Assembly: GCA_028875725.1 (NCBI GenBank)
Contig: JAPPCR010000006.1
Span: 1-64,000 of the forward strand
Direction: 5' to 3'
Source of the DNA: Acidobacteriota bacterium
GTDB lineage: Bacteria; Acidobacteriota; Thermoanaerobaculia; Multivoradales; Multivoraceae
DNA: 64,000 bases
This document shows, in pieces, positions 37,671 to 46,839 of this stretch. The notes under the pieces were generated by a model. The model made no database searches. It had not been told where the DNA came from and saw only the letters and a list, made by a program, of their open reading frames with translations. The first letter of the stretch is position 1, and the number at the start of each line of letters is the position of its first letter. Made by a program: the position numbers and the translations under genes.

Positions 37671-38862
37671 GCGATCCGTCCAGCAGGTCCGCGATCTCCT
37701 CGTGACGCGCTTCGGCGTCCTTTTCGCCCACCTGGATCAGAGCCCGGATGTAGTCGGGCTGGAACATCAACAGACTCAGCAGGTCGGGGCTCTTCGTGTC
37801 GCGGGTGCCGAGACCGCGGGTCATGAAACGGAACGCCTTGGGCAGCCGGGGCTCGAAGCGGCCGGCGAGCTGCCCCAGGTCCTCGGAGGGCCGCAGCAGC
37901 ACGAAGTCGACGAGGCGGAGCGAACCTCGTTCGGACTCCGGCATCCGGGCCAGCAGGCCGTTCACGAGTTCCATCCGGTTCGCGTCCTGGTCGAGCTGGT
38001 CCAGGAACACGGCGTTGAGGAGCACGCCCGCGAACTGGGCCGGCGGCGGGTAGGCGGCGGCAGCCGTCCTGGGCGCCAGAGGCTCGTGACGCGTGGACAC
38101 TGCGATCAGGCGGTCGCAGCCCAGGTGCAGGGCCGGGGACAGCGGTGAGGTCAGGCGGACGCCGCCGTCGCCATGCCAGGCGTCGCCGATCCGTACCGCC
38201 GGAAAGATCAGCGGCAGTGAGGCGGAGGCGAGCACGTGGTCGAGCGTCAGCCGCGCCCGCTCCGAGCGGCGCTTCGGCCGTTCCCAGGTCTCGATGTCGC
38301 GGCCCTGAACCCAGGTGACCGTCTGCCCCGTCGACCACTCGACGGTGGTCACGGCGACCGCGTCCAGACGGCCGCGGTCCAGGTTCTTCGCGATTCCCGG
38401 CAGAACGTGGCCATTGCCTGAGTCGGCGCCGAGCACCTCGCCAAGGTGCCCGCCCAGCGGCGACGTGTCCACCAGACCGCGAACCTCGGGCCGGTAACGC
38501 AGACCACCCGAAGCCAGGTTCAGCAGCCAGCGGACGACCATGCCGCCCAGCGACCAGCCATCGTCCCGGAACACGTGATCGGGCGTCAGCTCAAGCCAGA
38601 TCCGGCTCAGTTCTTCCGTTGCCTCGGCTGCGCTGCCCTGATGGGAGGCGAGGAAGGAAGCGTTGATCGCGCCCGCCGAAACACCGGTCAGCACGTCGAA
38701 GTGAAACTCAGGCAGCCGCTTCGCCAGGTGCCGGACCAGCCCGACCTGGTAGGCCGCCCGCGCGCCGCCGCCGGTGAGCACGAGACCAATTCGGCAACCG
38801 CGGTCCCGGTGGCCGCTGCCTTTGGACCGGGATGCATGCGGTTTCTCGGTCTCCAACGGCAC
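37657..38862 (-). CDS. Patatin-like phospholipase
   Basis: The 401-residue protein has the patatin fold: oxyanion loop [20 protein letters not shown], nucleophile elbow GVSAG ([14 protein letters not shown]) and catalytic aspartate in [13 protein letters not shown]. It is likely a lipid acyl hydrolase working in the cytoplasm or at the membrane; no signal peptide is seen. GTG 38862 is chosen as the first start giving a family-like N-terminus; no ribosome-binding site is clear. It is divergent from lipB with 39 bases between starts and overlaps the 3' end of fbaB by 14 bases. Confidence 0.88.
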   Translation of the reverse strand: MPLETEKPHASRSKGSGHRDRGCRIGLVLTGGGARAAYQVGLVRHLAKRLPEFHFDVLTGVSAGAINASFLASHQGSAAEATEELSRIWLELTPDHVFRDDGWSLGGMVVRWLLNLASGGLRYRPEVRGLVDTSPLGGHLGEVLGADSGNGHVLPGIAKNLDRGRLDAVAVTTVEWSTGQTVTWVQGRDIETWERPKRRSERARLTLDHVLASASLPLIFPAVRIGDAWHGDGGVRLTSPLSPALHLGCDRLIAVSTRHEPLAPRTAAAAYPPPAQFAGVLLNAVFLDQLDQDANRMELVNGLLARMPESERGSLRLVDFVLLRPSEDLGQLAGRFEPRLPKAFRFMTRGLGTRDTKSPDLLSLLMFQPDYIRALIQVGEKDAEARHEEIADLLDGSPTRS

Positions 38863-38901
38863 GATCTGGAACACTACTGGACAGGAAGGAGCTGACCGAC
38901 G

Positions 38902-39669
38902 ATGGAACTGGGCAACGCTGCAACGATCCGCTCGGTCTATCTGGGACGCGTGGGCTACGAGGCCGGCGTCGAGTTGCAGCACCGGGTCCGGCAGTCCATC
39001 CTGGACGCCGACTCCGATGCGGCCGACACGTTGCTCCTGCTCGAGCATCCGCCGACTTACACGGTGGGCCGGAACTGCGACCGCGACGATGTGCTGGCGG
39101 CGCCGGAGTGGCTCGAGCAGCGTGGAATCGCCGTCGCCGAATGCGACCGCGGGGGCCGAGCCACGTATCACGGTCCCGGCCAGCTCGTGGGCTACCCGGT
39201 CATGGATCTCCGGCCCGACCGCCGCAACGTCCGCGCCTACGTCCGCGACCTGCAGGAGGTGCTGGTCAGGACGCTTGCGGCGTTCGGCGTCGCTGCCGTG
39301 GGCGGCGAGCAACGGGAGCGTATCGGCGTCTGGGTCGGTAGCCGAAAGATCGCCTCGATCGGCATCCATCTTCGGCGCTGGGTCACCACGCACGGCTTTG
39401 CACTCAATGTCTGCACCGACCTGGACGACTTCGCCGGCATCCTCTCGTGCGGCTTCGATGCCGGTGTGATGACCTCGATCGAGGAACTCACGGGCCGCCG
39501 GCCCGGTCTGGAGGACGTCGCCTGGTGTTGCGCGGAGAACTTCGCGCAGGTTTTCGAGCGTCGTCTCGTCTCTGCGGAACCCGCCGAGATGGGCTTCGGG
39601 CCGGCGCTGCGCAACGCTAGGATCCATGGTGACACGCGGTTACGGGAGGCTCGGCCGCCCGAGTCGTAA
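38902..39669 (+). CDS. lipB: Octanoyl-[ACP]:protein N-octanoyltransferase
   Basis: LipB (255 residues) transfers octanoate from ACP to lipoyl domains. The signature RGGRATYHGPGQLVGYPVMD, the catalytic lysine in GSRKIASIGIHLRRWVTTHG and the catalytic cysteine in ILSCGF are present. AGGAAGGAG precedes the ATG. It forms an operon with lipA 6 bases later, giving both steps of de novo lipoylation. The enzymes served include 2-oxoacid dehydrogenases and the glycine cleavage system. Confidence 0.96.
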   Translation: MELGNAATIRSVYLGRVGYEAGVELQHRVRQSILDADSDAADTLLLLEHPPTYTVGRNCDRDDVLAAPEWLEQRGIAVAECDRGGRATYHGPGQLVGYPVMDLRPDRRNVRAYVRDLQEVLVRTLAAFGVAAVGGEQRERIGVWVGSRKIASIGIHLRRWVTTHGFALNVCTDLDDFAGILSCGFDAGVMTSIEELTGRRPGLEDVAWCCAENFAQVFERRLVSAEPAEMGFGPALRNARIHGDTRLREARPPES

Positions 39670-39675
39670 ACCCAC

Positions 39676-40596
39676 ATGGACCAACTCGTCGCCATCGGCG
39701 TCCGGCACGGTTCGGCCGGCGCGTCCCGTTTGCCCAGGCCGGACTGGCTCCGCATCCGGCTGAGTACGCCGGAGCCCTACCAGCGTGTCCGCCGGCTGAT
39801 GGAAGGGCTGAACCTGAACACGGTGTGCGAGGAGGCCCGCTGTCCCAACATCTACGAGTGTTGGGGCGAGCACGGAACGGCCACCTTCATGATCCTGGGC
39901 GACACCTGCACGCGCCGCTGCGGGTTCTGCGCCGTCCACACCGGCCGGCCTGCGGCCGGTGTCGACGCGGGCGAGCCGGCCCGGGTGGCGGAAGCCGCAA
40001 CCGCCATGGGCCTCCGGCATGTCGTCGTCACCTCGGTGGATCGGGACGACCTTCCGGACGGCGGCGCCGGGCACTTCGCTGACACGATCCGTGCGATCCG
40101 GGACCAGCTTCCGGAGGCCGCGGTCGAGGTGTTGACCCCAGACTTTCGGGGCGTGGAGGATGCGCTCGACATCGTGCTCGCCGAGCGCCCCGAGGTCTTT
40201 TCGCACAACATGGAGACCGTTCCCCGGCTGTACCGGCAGGCGCGGCCCGGCAGCAGCTACGAGCGAAGCCTGGCGCTGCTGGCGGAGGCGGCGGCGAGGC
40301 GCGACAGTGGCGGCTACGAGGGCAGGGTGAAGACCGGTCTGATGGTCGGCCTCGGCGAGACGACGGCCGAGCTCGAAGCGACGATCCGGGACATCCGGTC
40401 AGCGGGAACCGAGATCCTGACCATCGGTCAGTATCTGCAGCCGTCCCGCGACCACCTGCCGGTCGACCGCTACGTGCATCCGGACGAGTTCGCCCGCCTG
40501 CGCGGCTTCGCTCTCTGCCTGGGCTATAGCCACTGCGAATCGGGTCCGCTCGTGCGCAGCAGCTATCACGCTCACGAGCACGTCGCCCGCCCCTGA
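39676..40596 (+). CDS. lipA: Lipoyl synthase (radical SAM)
   Basis: LipA (306 residues) inserts two sulfurs into octanoyl chains. The auxiliary cluster motif CEEARCPNIYEC (CX4CX5C) and the radical-SAM motif CTRRCGFC are both seen, as is the C-terminal serine ligand motif RSSYHA. The N-terminus has the family PRPDWLRIRL segment. No ribosome-binding site is obvious before ATG 39676; it is probably coupled to lipB. Confidence 0.97.
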   Translation: MDQLVAIGVRHGSAGASRLPRPDWLRIRLSTPEPYQRVRRLMEGLNLNTVCEEARCPNIYECWGEHGTATFMILGDTCTRRCGFCAVHTGRPAAGVDAGEPARVAEAATAMGLRHVVVTSVDRDDLPDGGAGHFADTIRAIRDQLPEAAVEVLTPDFRGVEDALDIVLAERPEVFSHNMETVPRLYRQARPGSSYERSLALLAEAAARRDSGGYEGRVKTGLMVGLGETTAELEATIRDIRSAGTEILTIGQYLQPSRDHLPVDRYVHPDEFARLRGFALCLGYSHCESGPLVRSSYHAHEHVARP

Positions 40597-40606
40597 TGGA
40601 GACCCC

Positions 40607-41578
40607 GTGACCGTCTTCTCACGGGTGGTCGGCTGGTCCCTGCCGCTGATGCCGCCGCCGCTGGTGCGCTGGGCGGCCGCGCCCTACGTGGCCGGCGACG
40701 AGCCGGCGGACGCCCTCGACTGCGCCGCCGCGCTCAACCGCCGCGGACTCGCCGGTACCCTGGCGCTGCTGGGCGAAGAGATCGACAGCCCGGAACTCGC
40801 CGCCGAAGGAACGGGCCTCTACATCGACCTGGTCGACGCGCTCGCCGACCGCGGTCTCGACTGCAACGTGTCGGTCAAGCTCACGCTCCTGGGCCTCAAG
40901 GTCTCCCGCTCCCTCTGCCGCGATCACCTCTTCGAGCTCGTGATGCGGGCCGAAGCCCGCGGGAACTTCGTCCGAATCGACATGGAGGACCACACCTGCA
41001 CCACGGCCACGCTGGACCTGTATCGGGAGGCTGTGGCCGCTTCGCGAACGCGTGCCGCGGTCGGGGGACCGACAGGTTCCGGCGCCGGTGGCGACGCGGT
41101 CGGCGTGGTGCTCCAGGCCTACCTGCACCGCACGCTCGCCGACATCGCGGCGCTGCCCGAGGGCGCCAACGTGCGTCTGTGCAAGGGCATCTACGTCGAG
41201 CCGCCAAGCGTGGCGATCCAGGATTACGGCAGGGTGCGCAGGAACTTCCTGGCGGCCCTCGAGGCCCTGTTCGACCGTGGCGCGTACGTCGGCATCGCCA
41301 CCCACGACGACTACCTGCTGCGGGAATCGGCGGCGATGATCGAGCGCCGCGGTCTGGCGGGTGACCGCTACGAGTTCCAGATGCTGCTCGGGGTGACCGA
41401 GGAGCGTCGCGACCGGCTGGCGAGGGCCGGGCACCGCGTGCGAATCTACGTGCCCTACGGCCGGCAGTGGTACGCGTACTCGACGCGCCGGCTGCGCGAG
41501 AACCCGAGCATCGCCGGCCATGTGGCGCGGGCGTTCCTCCTGCGCCTGATTCGAGGGCAGACGAGCGCCGCCCGCTAA
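40607..41578 (+). CDS. Proline dehydrogenase, monofunctional
   Basis: This 323-residue FAD enzyme oxidises proline to pyrroline-5-carboxylate. The PRODH TIM-barrel blocks are visible: NVSVKLTLLGLKVSR, FVRIDMEDHTCT, VVLQAYLHRTLAD, NVRLCKGIYVEPP, GIATHDDYLLRE, YEFQMLLGV and the substrate-binding end RQWYAYSTRRLRENP. GTG 40607 is used, 10 bases after lipA. The next gene is proC, which runs the reverse step with NAD(P)H. Confidence 0.94.
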   Translation: MTVFSRVVGWSLPLMPPPLVRWAAAPYVAGDEPADALDCAAALNRRGLAGTLALLGEEIDSPELAAEGTGLYIDLVDALADRGLDCNVSVKLTLLGLKVSRSLCRDHLFELVMRAEARGNFVRIDMEDHTCTTATLDLYREAVAASRTRAAVGGPTGSGAGGDAVGVVLQAYLHRTLADIAALPEGANVRLCKGIYVEPPSVAIQDYGRVRRNFLAALEALFDRGAYVGIATHDDYLLRESAAMIERRGLAGDRYEFQMLLGVTEERRDRLARAGHRVRIYVPYGRQWYAYSTRRLRENPSIAGHVARAFLLRLIRGQTSAAR

Positions 41579-41646
41579 GTAGGGCAGAATCGTCGCCTTC
41601 CGCGGGCGCGCCAGTTCCGCGGTTCATCTCAGAGGGAGACGAGAAG

Positions 41647-42495
41647 GTGACTGCGAGTATCGACAGGGACGCTGCCCGGAGCGGCGAAACCCGCGTCGCC
41701 GTGATCGGCGCGGGCGAGATGGGCCGGACGTTGATCGGCGGCTGGCTGGATGCCGGCGCCGTCGCCGCGGAGTCCATCTTTGCCACCGCCGGGCACAGGG
41801 AGCGGATCGCCGCCGTGGGCGAGAGGTTCGGGATCGAGGGCGCGGTCGACAACCGCCGCGCCGCCGAGTTCGGCGACATCGTTCTGCTGGCGGTCAAGCC
41901 GCAGACGGCGGACCTTGTGCTTCAGGAGATCGGCGACCTGCTCCATCCGGGCCAGGTCCTCGTCTCGATCCTCGCTTCGGTCAAGACGTCCTACATCGAG
42001 GATCGGGTGCCGGCCGAGGTTCCGGTTGTGCGCGCGATGCCGAACACGCCGAGCCGGGTCGCTGCCGGCATGACCGCGCTGTCGCCGGGCCGTTTCGCGT
42101 CCGCCGACCACGTGGCGCAGGCGGAACGCCTGTTCCTGCCGCTCGGGCGCACCGTGGTGGCCGACGAGAAACACATGGACGCGATCACCGGGCTGTCGGC
42201 TTCGGGCCCGGCGTTCCTTTACATCGTGATCGAGGCGCTGGCCGAAGGCGGCGTCAAGGCGGGGCTGCCGCGGAAGATGGCGATCGAACTCGCGGCCCAG
42301 ACGTGCCTCGGCGCCGGCAAGATGGTGATCGACACGGAGCGGCACCCGGCCCTGCTCAAGGACGAGGTGACGACGCCGGCGGGCTGCACCGTCGACGGCA
42401 TTCTGCGCCTGGAGGAGGGCGGCCTCCGCGTGACGCTGATCAAGGCGATCATCGAGGCGGCCGCACGCGCCCGCGAACTGGTGCCCGACGAGTAG
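41647..42495 (+). CDS. proC: Pyrroline-5-carboxylate reductase
   Basis: ProC (282 residues) makes proline from pyrroline-5-carboxylate. The Rossmann nucleotide site is RVAVIGAGEMGRTLIGGWLD, followed by VLLAVKPQTADLV, VVRAMPNTPSRVAAGMTAL, the ITGLSASGPAFLYIVIEALA block and the C-terminal TTPAGCTVDGILRLEEGGLR signature. GTG 41647 with GGGAGACGAGAAG upstream is chosen over a longer frame that overlaps the dehydrogenase. Confidence 0.95.
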   Translation: MTASIDRDAARSGETRVAVIGAGEMGRTLIGGWLDAGAVAAESIFATAGHRERIAAVGERFGIEGAVDNRRAAEFGDIVLLAVKPQTADLVLQEIGDLLHPGQVLVSILASVKTSYIEDRVPAEVPVVRAMPNTPSRVAAGMTALSPGRFASADHVAQAERLFLPLGRTVVADEKHMDAITGLSASGPAFLYIVIEALAEGGVKAGLPRKMAIELAAQTCLGAGKMVIDTERHPALLKDEVTTPAGCTVDGILRLEEGGLRVTLIKAIIEAAARARELVPDE

Positions 42496-42503
42496 GGGCG
42501 GCC

Positions 42504-44222
42504 ATGCTTCGCTCCCTGCACGTCCGGAACCTGGCCGTGATCGAACGGGCGGAGCTCGAGTTCGGGCCCGGGCTGAACGTTGTCACCGGCGAGACGGGAG
42601 CGGGCAAGTCCCTGGTCGTCGATTCGCTCTCGCTGCTCGCGGGGGGGCGCGCGAGTTCGGAGATGATTCGCACGGGCGCCGGCACGCTGGCGGTCAGCGG
42701 CGTCTTCGAGCCCTCGGGCGCCGTCTGGCGCGGTCAGCTCGAAGAGGCCGGCGTGCCGGCCGACGGCGACGAGCTCCTGGTTCGCCGCGAGGTCACCCGG
42801 GAGGGACGGAACCGGGTGTTCGTCAACGACCATCCGGTCACGGCGAGGCTGCTCTCGACTGTCGCCCACGGTCTGATCCGCATCTTCGGCCAGCGGGACG
42901 AACTCGGCATGTTGTCGGCCGATCTCCAGCGGGCCTGGCTCGACCGCTCCGGCGGCGACTCGCTGGCGGCACTGGTCGAGTCCTGCCGCGAGGCCCACGT
43001 CGCGTACCGCGAGGCTGCCGACCGGCTCGAGCGGCTCTCCATGGACGACCAGCTTCGCCAGGAACGGATCGACCTCCTCAAGTTCCAGACCGCGGAGATC
43101 GACGCCGCGCGCCTGCTGCCCAGCGAGGACGAAGAGCTGCGAGCCGAGCGCGAGGTGCTCCGCCACGCCGAGGCGATCGCGGGTGCGCTCCACCGGGCGA
43201 TCGCGCTGCTCAGCGAGGACGAACTGGCGGTTGACGGTCGAGTCGCGCAGGCCGGAAACGCGCTCTCGGAGATTTCGCGCTGGCAGCCGGAGGCCGAGTC
43301 CTGGGTCGAGATCCTGACTGGGATCGGCGCGACCGTGAACGACGTCTCCCAGGAGCTACGGACCCGGGCGGCTGGCTGCGAGTCGGACCCGGCTCGTCTG
43401 AACCAGATCGAGGAGCGGTTGAGCGTGATCGAGCGTCTGACCCGCAAGCACGGCGGTAGCAGCTCGGATGTCCTGGAGCACGGCCGCCGCCTGTCGGAGG
43501 AGCTCCTCGAGCTGGAAACGGCCGATGTGCGCCGGGAGGAAGTGGAGCAGGAGGCCGCCGCGCGCCTCTCCGAGTACGCCCGGCGGGCCGAGACGCTCTC
43601 GGCCGCCCGGCGCGAGCAAGCCGGCGCTCTCGAGCGTGAGGTCCTCGGTCATCTCCTGGACCTGGCGTTCGAACGGGCGGTGTTCGAGGTCGAGGTCGCC
43701 CGGGAACTTCGGGCCGGCAGCCCGCTCGAAGTCGATGGCGAGCGGGTCGCTTTCGACGCCGAGGGCGTCGACCGGGTCAACTACCGGTTCAGCGCGAATC
43801 CGGGGGAGGATCCGCGGCCCCTGTCCCGGGTCGCTTCCGGCGGCGAACTCGCGCGCCTGTTCCTGGCGCTTCAGACCGCGGTTCGGGGCGGCGGTCCGGC
43901 CGAGGGATCGACCCTCGTGTTCGACGAAGTGGACTCCGGCGTCGGCGGCGCGGAGGCCGCGATCGTCGGGCGCAAGCTCCAGCGCCTCGCCGCCGGCGGC
44001 CAGATCCTGGCGGTGACCCACCTGCCCCAGGTGGCGTCCCGCGGCAACCTCCACCTCGAAGTCAGGAAGGAGGTCCACGCCGGCCGGACCCGAGTCGACG
44101 TCCACCGCCTTGAGCACGAACGCCGCATCGAAGAAGTCGCCCGCATGCTCGCCGGAGAAGAAGTCACGGACGCCTCCCGCTCGGCGGCCGCCGAACTGCT
44201 CGCGGCGGGATCGGCGGTGTAG
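42504..44222 (+). CDS. recN: DNA repair protein RecN
   Basis: RecN (572 residues) is an SMC-like ATPase of double-strand-break repair. Walker A is VVTGETGAGKSLVVDSLSLL, the coiled-coil arms occupy about residues 160-400, the ABC signature is SRVASGGELARLFLALQ and Walker B is STLVFDEVDSGVGGAEA. ATG 42504 follows proC by 8 bases. In many bacteria recN is LexA-controlled, and lexA lies in this window, but no operator is seen here. Confidence 0.96.
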   Translation: MLRSLHVRNLAVIERAELEFGPGLNVVTGETGAGKSLVVDSLSLLAGGRASSEMIRTGAGTLAVSGVFEPSGAVWRGQLEEAGVPADGDELLVRREVTREGRNRVFVNDHPVTARLLSTVAHGLIRIFGQRDELGMLSADLQRAWLDRSGGDSLAALVESCREAHVAYREAADRLERLSMDDQLRQERIDLLKFQTAEIDAARLLPSEDEELRAEREVLRHAEAIAGALHRAIALLSEDELAVDGRVAQAGNALSEISRWQPEAESWVEILTGIGATVNDVSQELRTRAAGCESDPARLNQIEERLSVIERLTRKHGGSSSDVLEHGRRLSEELLELETADVRREEVEQEAAARLSEYARRAETLSAARREQAGALEREVLGHLLDLAFERAVFEVEVARELRAGSPLEVDGERVAFDAEGVDRVNYRFSANPGEDPRPLSRVASGGELARLFLALQTAVRGGGPAEGSTLVFDEVDSGVGGAEAAIVGRKLQRLAAGGQILAVTHLPQVASRGNLHLEVRKEVHAGRTRVDVHRLEHERRIEEVARMLAGEEVTDASRSAAAELLAAGSAV

Positions 44223-44252
44223 GCGGTCCATTGCCGGTGCGCCGGCCTGACA

Positions 44253-44313
44253 TCCGACCGCCCGAAGACGGGCGCTCGGACTGTGACGCTGGCGGCGCGG
44301 GACGCGCCACCAG
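44253..44313 (+). repeat. Two adjacent GC-rich hairpins between recN and tsaC
   Basis: Hairpin one pairs 44253-44264 with 44269-44280 (11 of 12 bp, loop aaga). Hairpin two pairs 44289-44299 with 44303-44313 (10 of 11 bp, loop gga). The arrangement and the edge sequences atccg and cggactg, plus the ggcgcg/cgcgcc core, match the pair at 26842-26903, while stem sequences differ. Hairpin one could end recN transcription, although no T-tract follows. Confidence 0.7.
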
Positions 44314-44358
44314 GGTGCTGGCCGGCATTCGGAGTGCAAGTCGCTAGGCTCACCGGCC

Positions 44359-44946
44359 ATGCTCGACGTATGGCCCTGGGACGGCGACCTGAGCGAGGTG
44401 AGAACGGCCCTCTCCGAAGGGCGGATCCTGGCGATCCCGACTGAGTCCTCCTACGGCCTGGCCGTCGATCCAAGCTCGATAGCAGGAGTTGAAGCGATCT
44501 ACCGGCTCAAGGAGCGAGAGCGCGGGAAACCACTGCCGGTCGTGGCCGCCAACCTTGAACAGGCCATCGACCTCGGCGTTGAACGGAATGACGCGATTCG
44601 GATGGCCGAGGCACACTGGCCGGCCTCGCTCACGGTGGTTGCGTCGCTACGCTCCGGCGTGTCGGTTCCGGCGGCTGCCGGGGGAGACACTTTGGCGGTG
44701 CGGGTGCCGGACCATGACCGGCTCCGTGCACTCCTGCAGGCTCTCGGTCATCCGCTCACCGCGACCAGTGCGAACCGGAGCGGCGACCCGCCCGCGTGTG
44801 GCCTGGCGGACCTCGAACCGATCCTCGGCGACTCCGGCGCACTGGTGATAGGCGGCGAGCAGACCCCCGGGGGGCTGGCATCCACCGTGGTATCTTGGAG
44901 TTCCGCCGGTTTGCGGGTGTTGCGCCGCGGGCGCTTCGAGTTCTGA
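44359..44946 (+). CDS. tsaC: Threonylcarbamoyl-AMP synthase (Sua5/YrdC/TsaC family)
   Basis: This 195-residue protein makes threonylcarbamoyl-AMP for the universal t6A37 tRNA modification. It has the YrdC signature: ILAIPTESSYGLAVDP, IYRLKERERGKPLPVVAANL, TVVASLRSGVS and LTATSANRSGDPPACG, with STVV near the end. It is the short form without a Sua5 C-terminal domain. The intergenic hairpins upstream separate it from recN. Confidence 0.93.
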   Translation: MLDVWPWDGDLSEVRTALSEGRILAIPTESSYGLAVDPSSIAGVEAIYRLKERERGKPLPVVAANLEQAIDLGVERNDAIRMAEAHWPASLTVVASLRSGVSVPAAAGGDTLAVRVPDHDRLRALLQALGHPLTATSANRSGDPPACGLADLEPILGDSGALVIGGEQTPGGLASTVVSWSSAGLRVLRRGRFEF

Positions 44947-44988
44947 TTCCGCGGCCCGCGCAGTCGTCAGGTCCAAGACTCAAAGACC

Positions 44989-46839
44989 GTGAGCCGATCC
45001 GCCGTCTCCCTCGTCGCGCTCCTCTGCGCTTGGGCCTTCACCCAGGCGGCGCCGGCGGCGGCTCAGGAAACCGTGGCCGCTTCGCGTACGGACGGGGCGC
45101 CCGCGGTCGACCTGGCCGGCGACGAGATCGGGGTCGACGAAGTCTCGCGCGGCCAGACGGGCTACGGCTTGTCCGTGTTCGCGGGCAGCGAGCCGGAACG
45201 CTTCGGGGTCGAGGTCGTCGGCGTCCTGCGCGAGATGGACCCCGGTACAAGCTTCATCGTCGCCCGGCTGAGCGGCAAGGGGCTTGAGGAGTCGGGCGTC
45301 GTGGCTGGAATGAGCGGCAGCCCGGTCTACATCGACGACCGTCTGGCCGGCGCCGTGGCCTACTCCTGGGCGTTCACGAGCGAGGCTCTGGCGCTGATCA
45401 CGCCGATCGCCGCGATGCGGCAGTTGAGTGCGCTCGACCCGGGCGAAGCGGCCGGCGGCTCACTCGGTCTGTCCGCTCCTGGCGCGGCCGCGCCGTTCGA
45501 GCGCTCGGTGCGGCAGATTCTCGAACCGCCGGAGGATGTGGCCAAGGCGGTCAGCGAAGTCGTGACCGATCAGCTCGGAGCTCTGTTGGCGCCGGCCGAC
45601 TGGGGCGGCCGCGGCGCATCGATCGCCACGCTGGGATTCGGCGAGCCCGTCCGTCGGATGCTCGCCGCCGCTCCCGCCGGGCGCGCCGAGGCCTCCGACG
45701 CACCCGAGCTCGGCGCGGGCAGCGCGGTCGCGGGCGTCCTGATCGACGGCGACCTGAAGCTCGCCGTCGGCGGCACGGTGACCCGGGTGGAGGATGGTGA
45801 AGTGCTGGCCATGGGCCACCCTTATCTCGGTGTGGGGCCCCTGGGGGTGCCGATGGCGACGGTCGAGGTGGTCGGCGTTGTCCCCCGGCTCAACAGCTCG
45901 ACCCGGCTGAGCAACATCGGTCCGGTGGTCGGCGCCTTCGACCAGGACCGCTTCGCCGGGCTCCGGGGCACGCTCGGCGCCGAGGCCCGGACGATCCCGA
46001 TGACGATCGACGTCGAGACCCCGAACGGGGAGTCTCGCCGTTTCGACCTCCGGCTCGCCGACCTGCCCATCATGTTGCCGTCGCTGGTCGGCATCCCGAC
46101 CATGCAGGCGCTCGATTCGGCCTCGTACGGCGCCGGCGAGAGCAGCCTCGACATGACCGGCGTTTTGCGGCTGCGAGGCCACGCCGACGTGCCGCTGCGC
46201 CAGGTCTTCGACGGCTCGAACCCCGGCACCCGCGCCGCCTTCTACCTCATCGCCCTGGTGGGCGCCCTCGTCCACTCGGACTACGAGGCGGTGGAGGTCG
46301 AGGGCATCGACCTGACGCTGCGGCAGGGCCACGCTCCGCGCACGATCACGATCGAGCGGGCCCAGGCATCGTCCAGCCGGGTCCGCGCGGGCGATACGGT
46401 CCAGGTCGTCTTCGACCTGCGCCGGCACCGCGGCGACCGCTTCCAGGAGACGCTGGACGTGGTGGTGCCCGAGGACCGCCGCCCGGGCCGCTACTACCTG
46501 TTCGTCGGCGACGGCGTCAGCATCGATGCCGCCCGGCTCCAGCTCCAGCCAGGCAAGGCCTCCTCTCTCGAGGACGAACTGAAGCTGCTGCGGTCCTTCA
46601 AGTCCCAGAGCCGGCTTGCGGCGCTCGGCGTCGTGCCGGCGCGCGGTCTGATCGTAGAAGGTCGGCCGATGCCGGACCTGCCGGCCACCGTGCGGTCGAT
46701 CTGGCAGGCGTCGCCGCTGCAGGGGGAGCCGCGGGCCCTGAACCTGGCGATCGTCAGCGAAGACGGTCGCGATCTCGGCACGCCGCTCGACGGTCTGTTC
46801 CGGATCGACCTCCAGATCCTGCCAGGTACGACGCCGTGA
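44989..46839 (+). CDS. SpoIVB-type (S55) serine peptidase, secreted
   Basis: The 616-residue protein has a signal peptide (VSLVALLCAWAFTQAAPAAA) and then an S55 peptidase domain. The nucleophile motif GVVAGMSGSPVYIDDRLAGA is at about residues 105-124, and an upstream segment ends in SFIVARLSGKGLEESG. A second conserved stretch VLAMGHPYLGVGPLGVPMA occurs near residue 270. SpoIVB-like peptidases are best known from sporulation signalling, but members also occur in non-spore-formers. GTG 44989 is used; its stop overlaps the next GTG, so it is coupled to a secreted beta-propeller protein that could be its partner or substrate. Confidence 0.82.
   Translation: MSRSAVSLVALLCAWAFTQAAPAAAQETVAASRTDGAPAVDLAGDEIGVDEVSRGQTGYGLSVFAGSEPERFGVEVVGVLREMDPGTSFIVARLSGKGLEESGVVAGMSGSPVYIDDRLAGAVAYSWAFTSEALALITPIAAMRQLSALDPGEAAGGSLGLSAPGAAAPFERSVRQILEPPEDVAKAVSEVVTDQLGALLAPADWGGRGASIATLGFGEPVRRMLAAAPAGRAEASDAPELGAGSAVAGVLIDGDLKLAVGGTVTRVEDGEVLAMGHPYLGVGPLGVPMATVEVVGVVPRLNSSTRLSNIGPVVGAFDQDRFAGLRGTLGAEARTIPMTIDVETPNGESRRFDLRLADLPIMLPSLVGIPTMQALDSASYGAGESSLDMTGVLRLRGHADVPLRQVFDGSNPGTRAAFYLIALVGALVHSDYEAVEVEGIDLTLRQGHAPRTITIERAQASSSRVRAGDTVQVVFDLRRHRGDRFQETLDVVVPEDRRPGRYYLFVGDGVSIDAARLQLQPGKASSLEDELKLLRSFKSQSRLAALGVVPARGLIVEGRPMPDLPATVRSIWQASPLQGEPRALNLAIVSEDGRDLGTPLDGLFRIDLQILPGTTP

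Noticed and set aside
39938..39962. Perfect 9-bp-stem hairpin inside lipA
   Set aside because: It codes for the conserved GRP-D-EP region of LipA, so it is explained by protein sequence and GC codons, not by an insertion.
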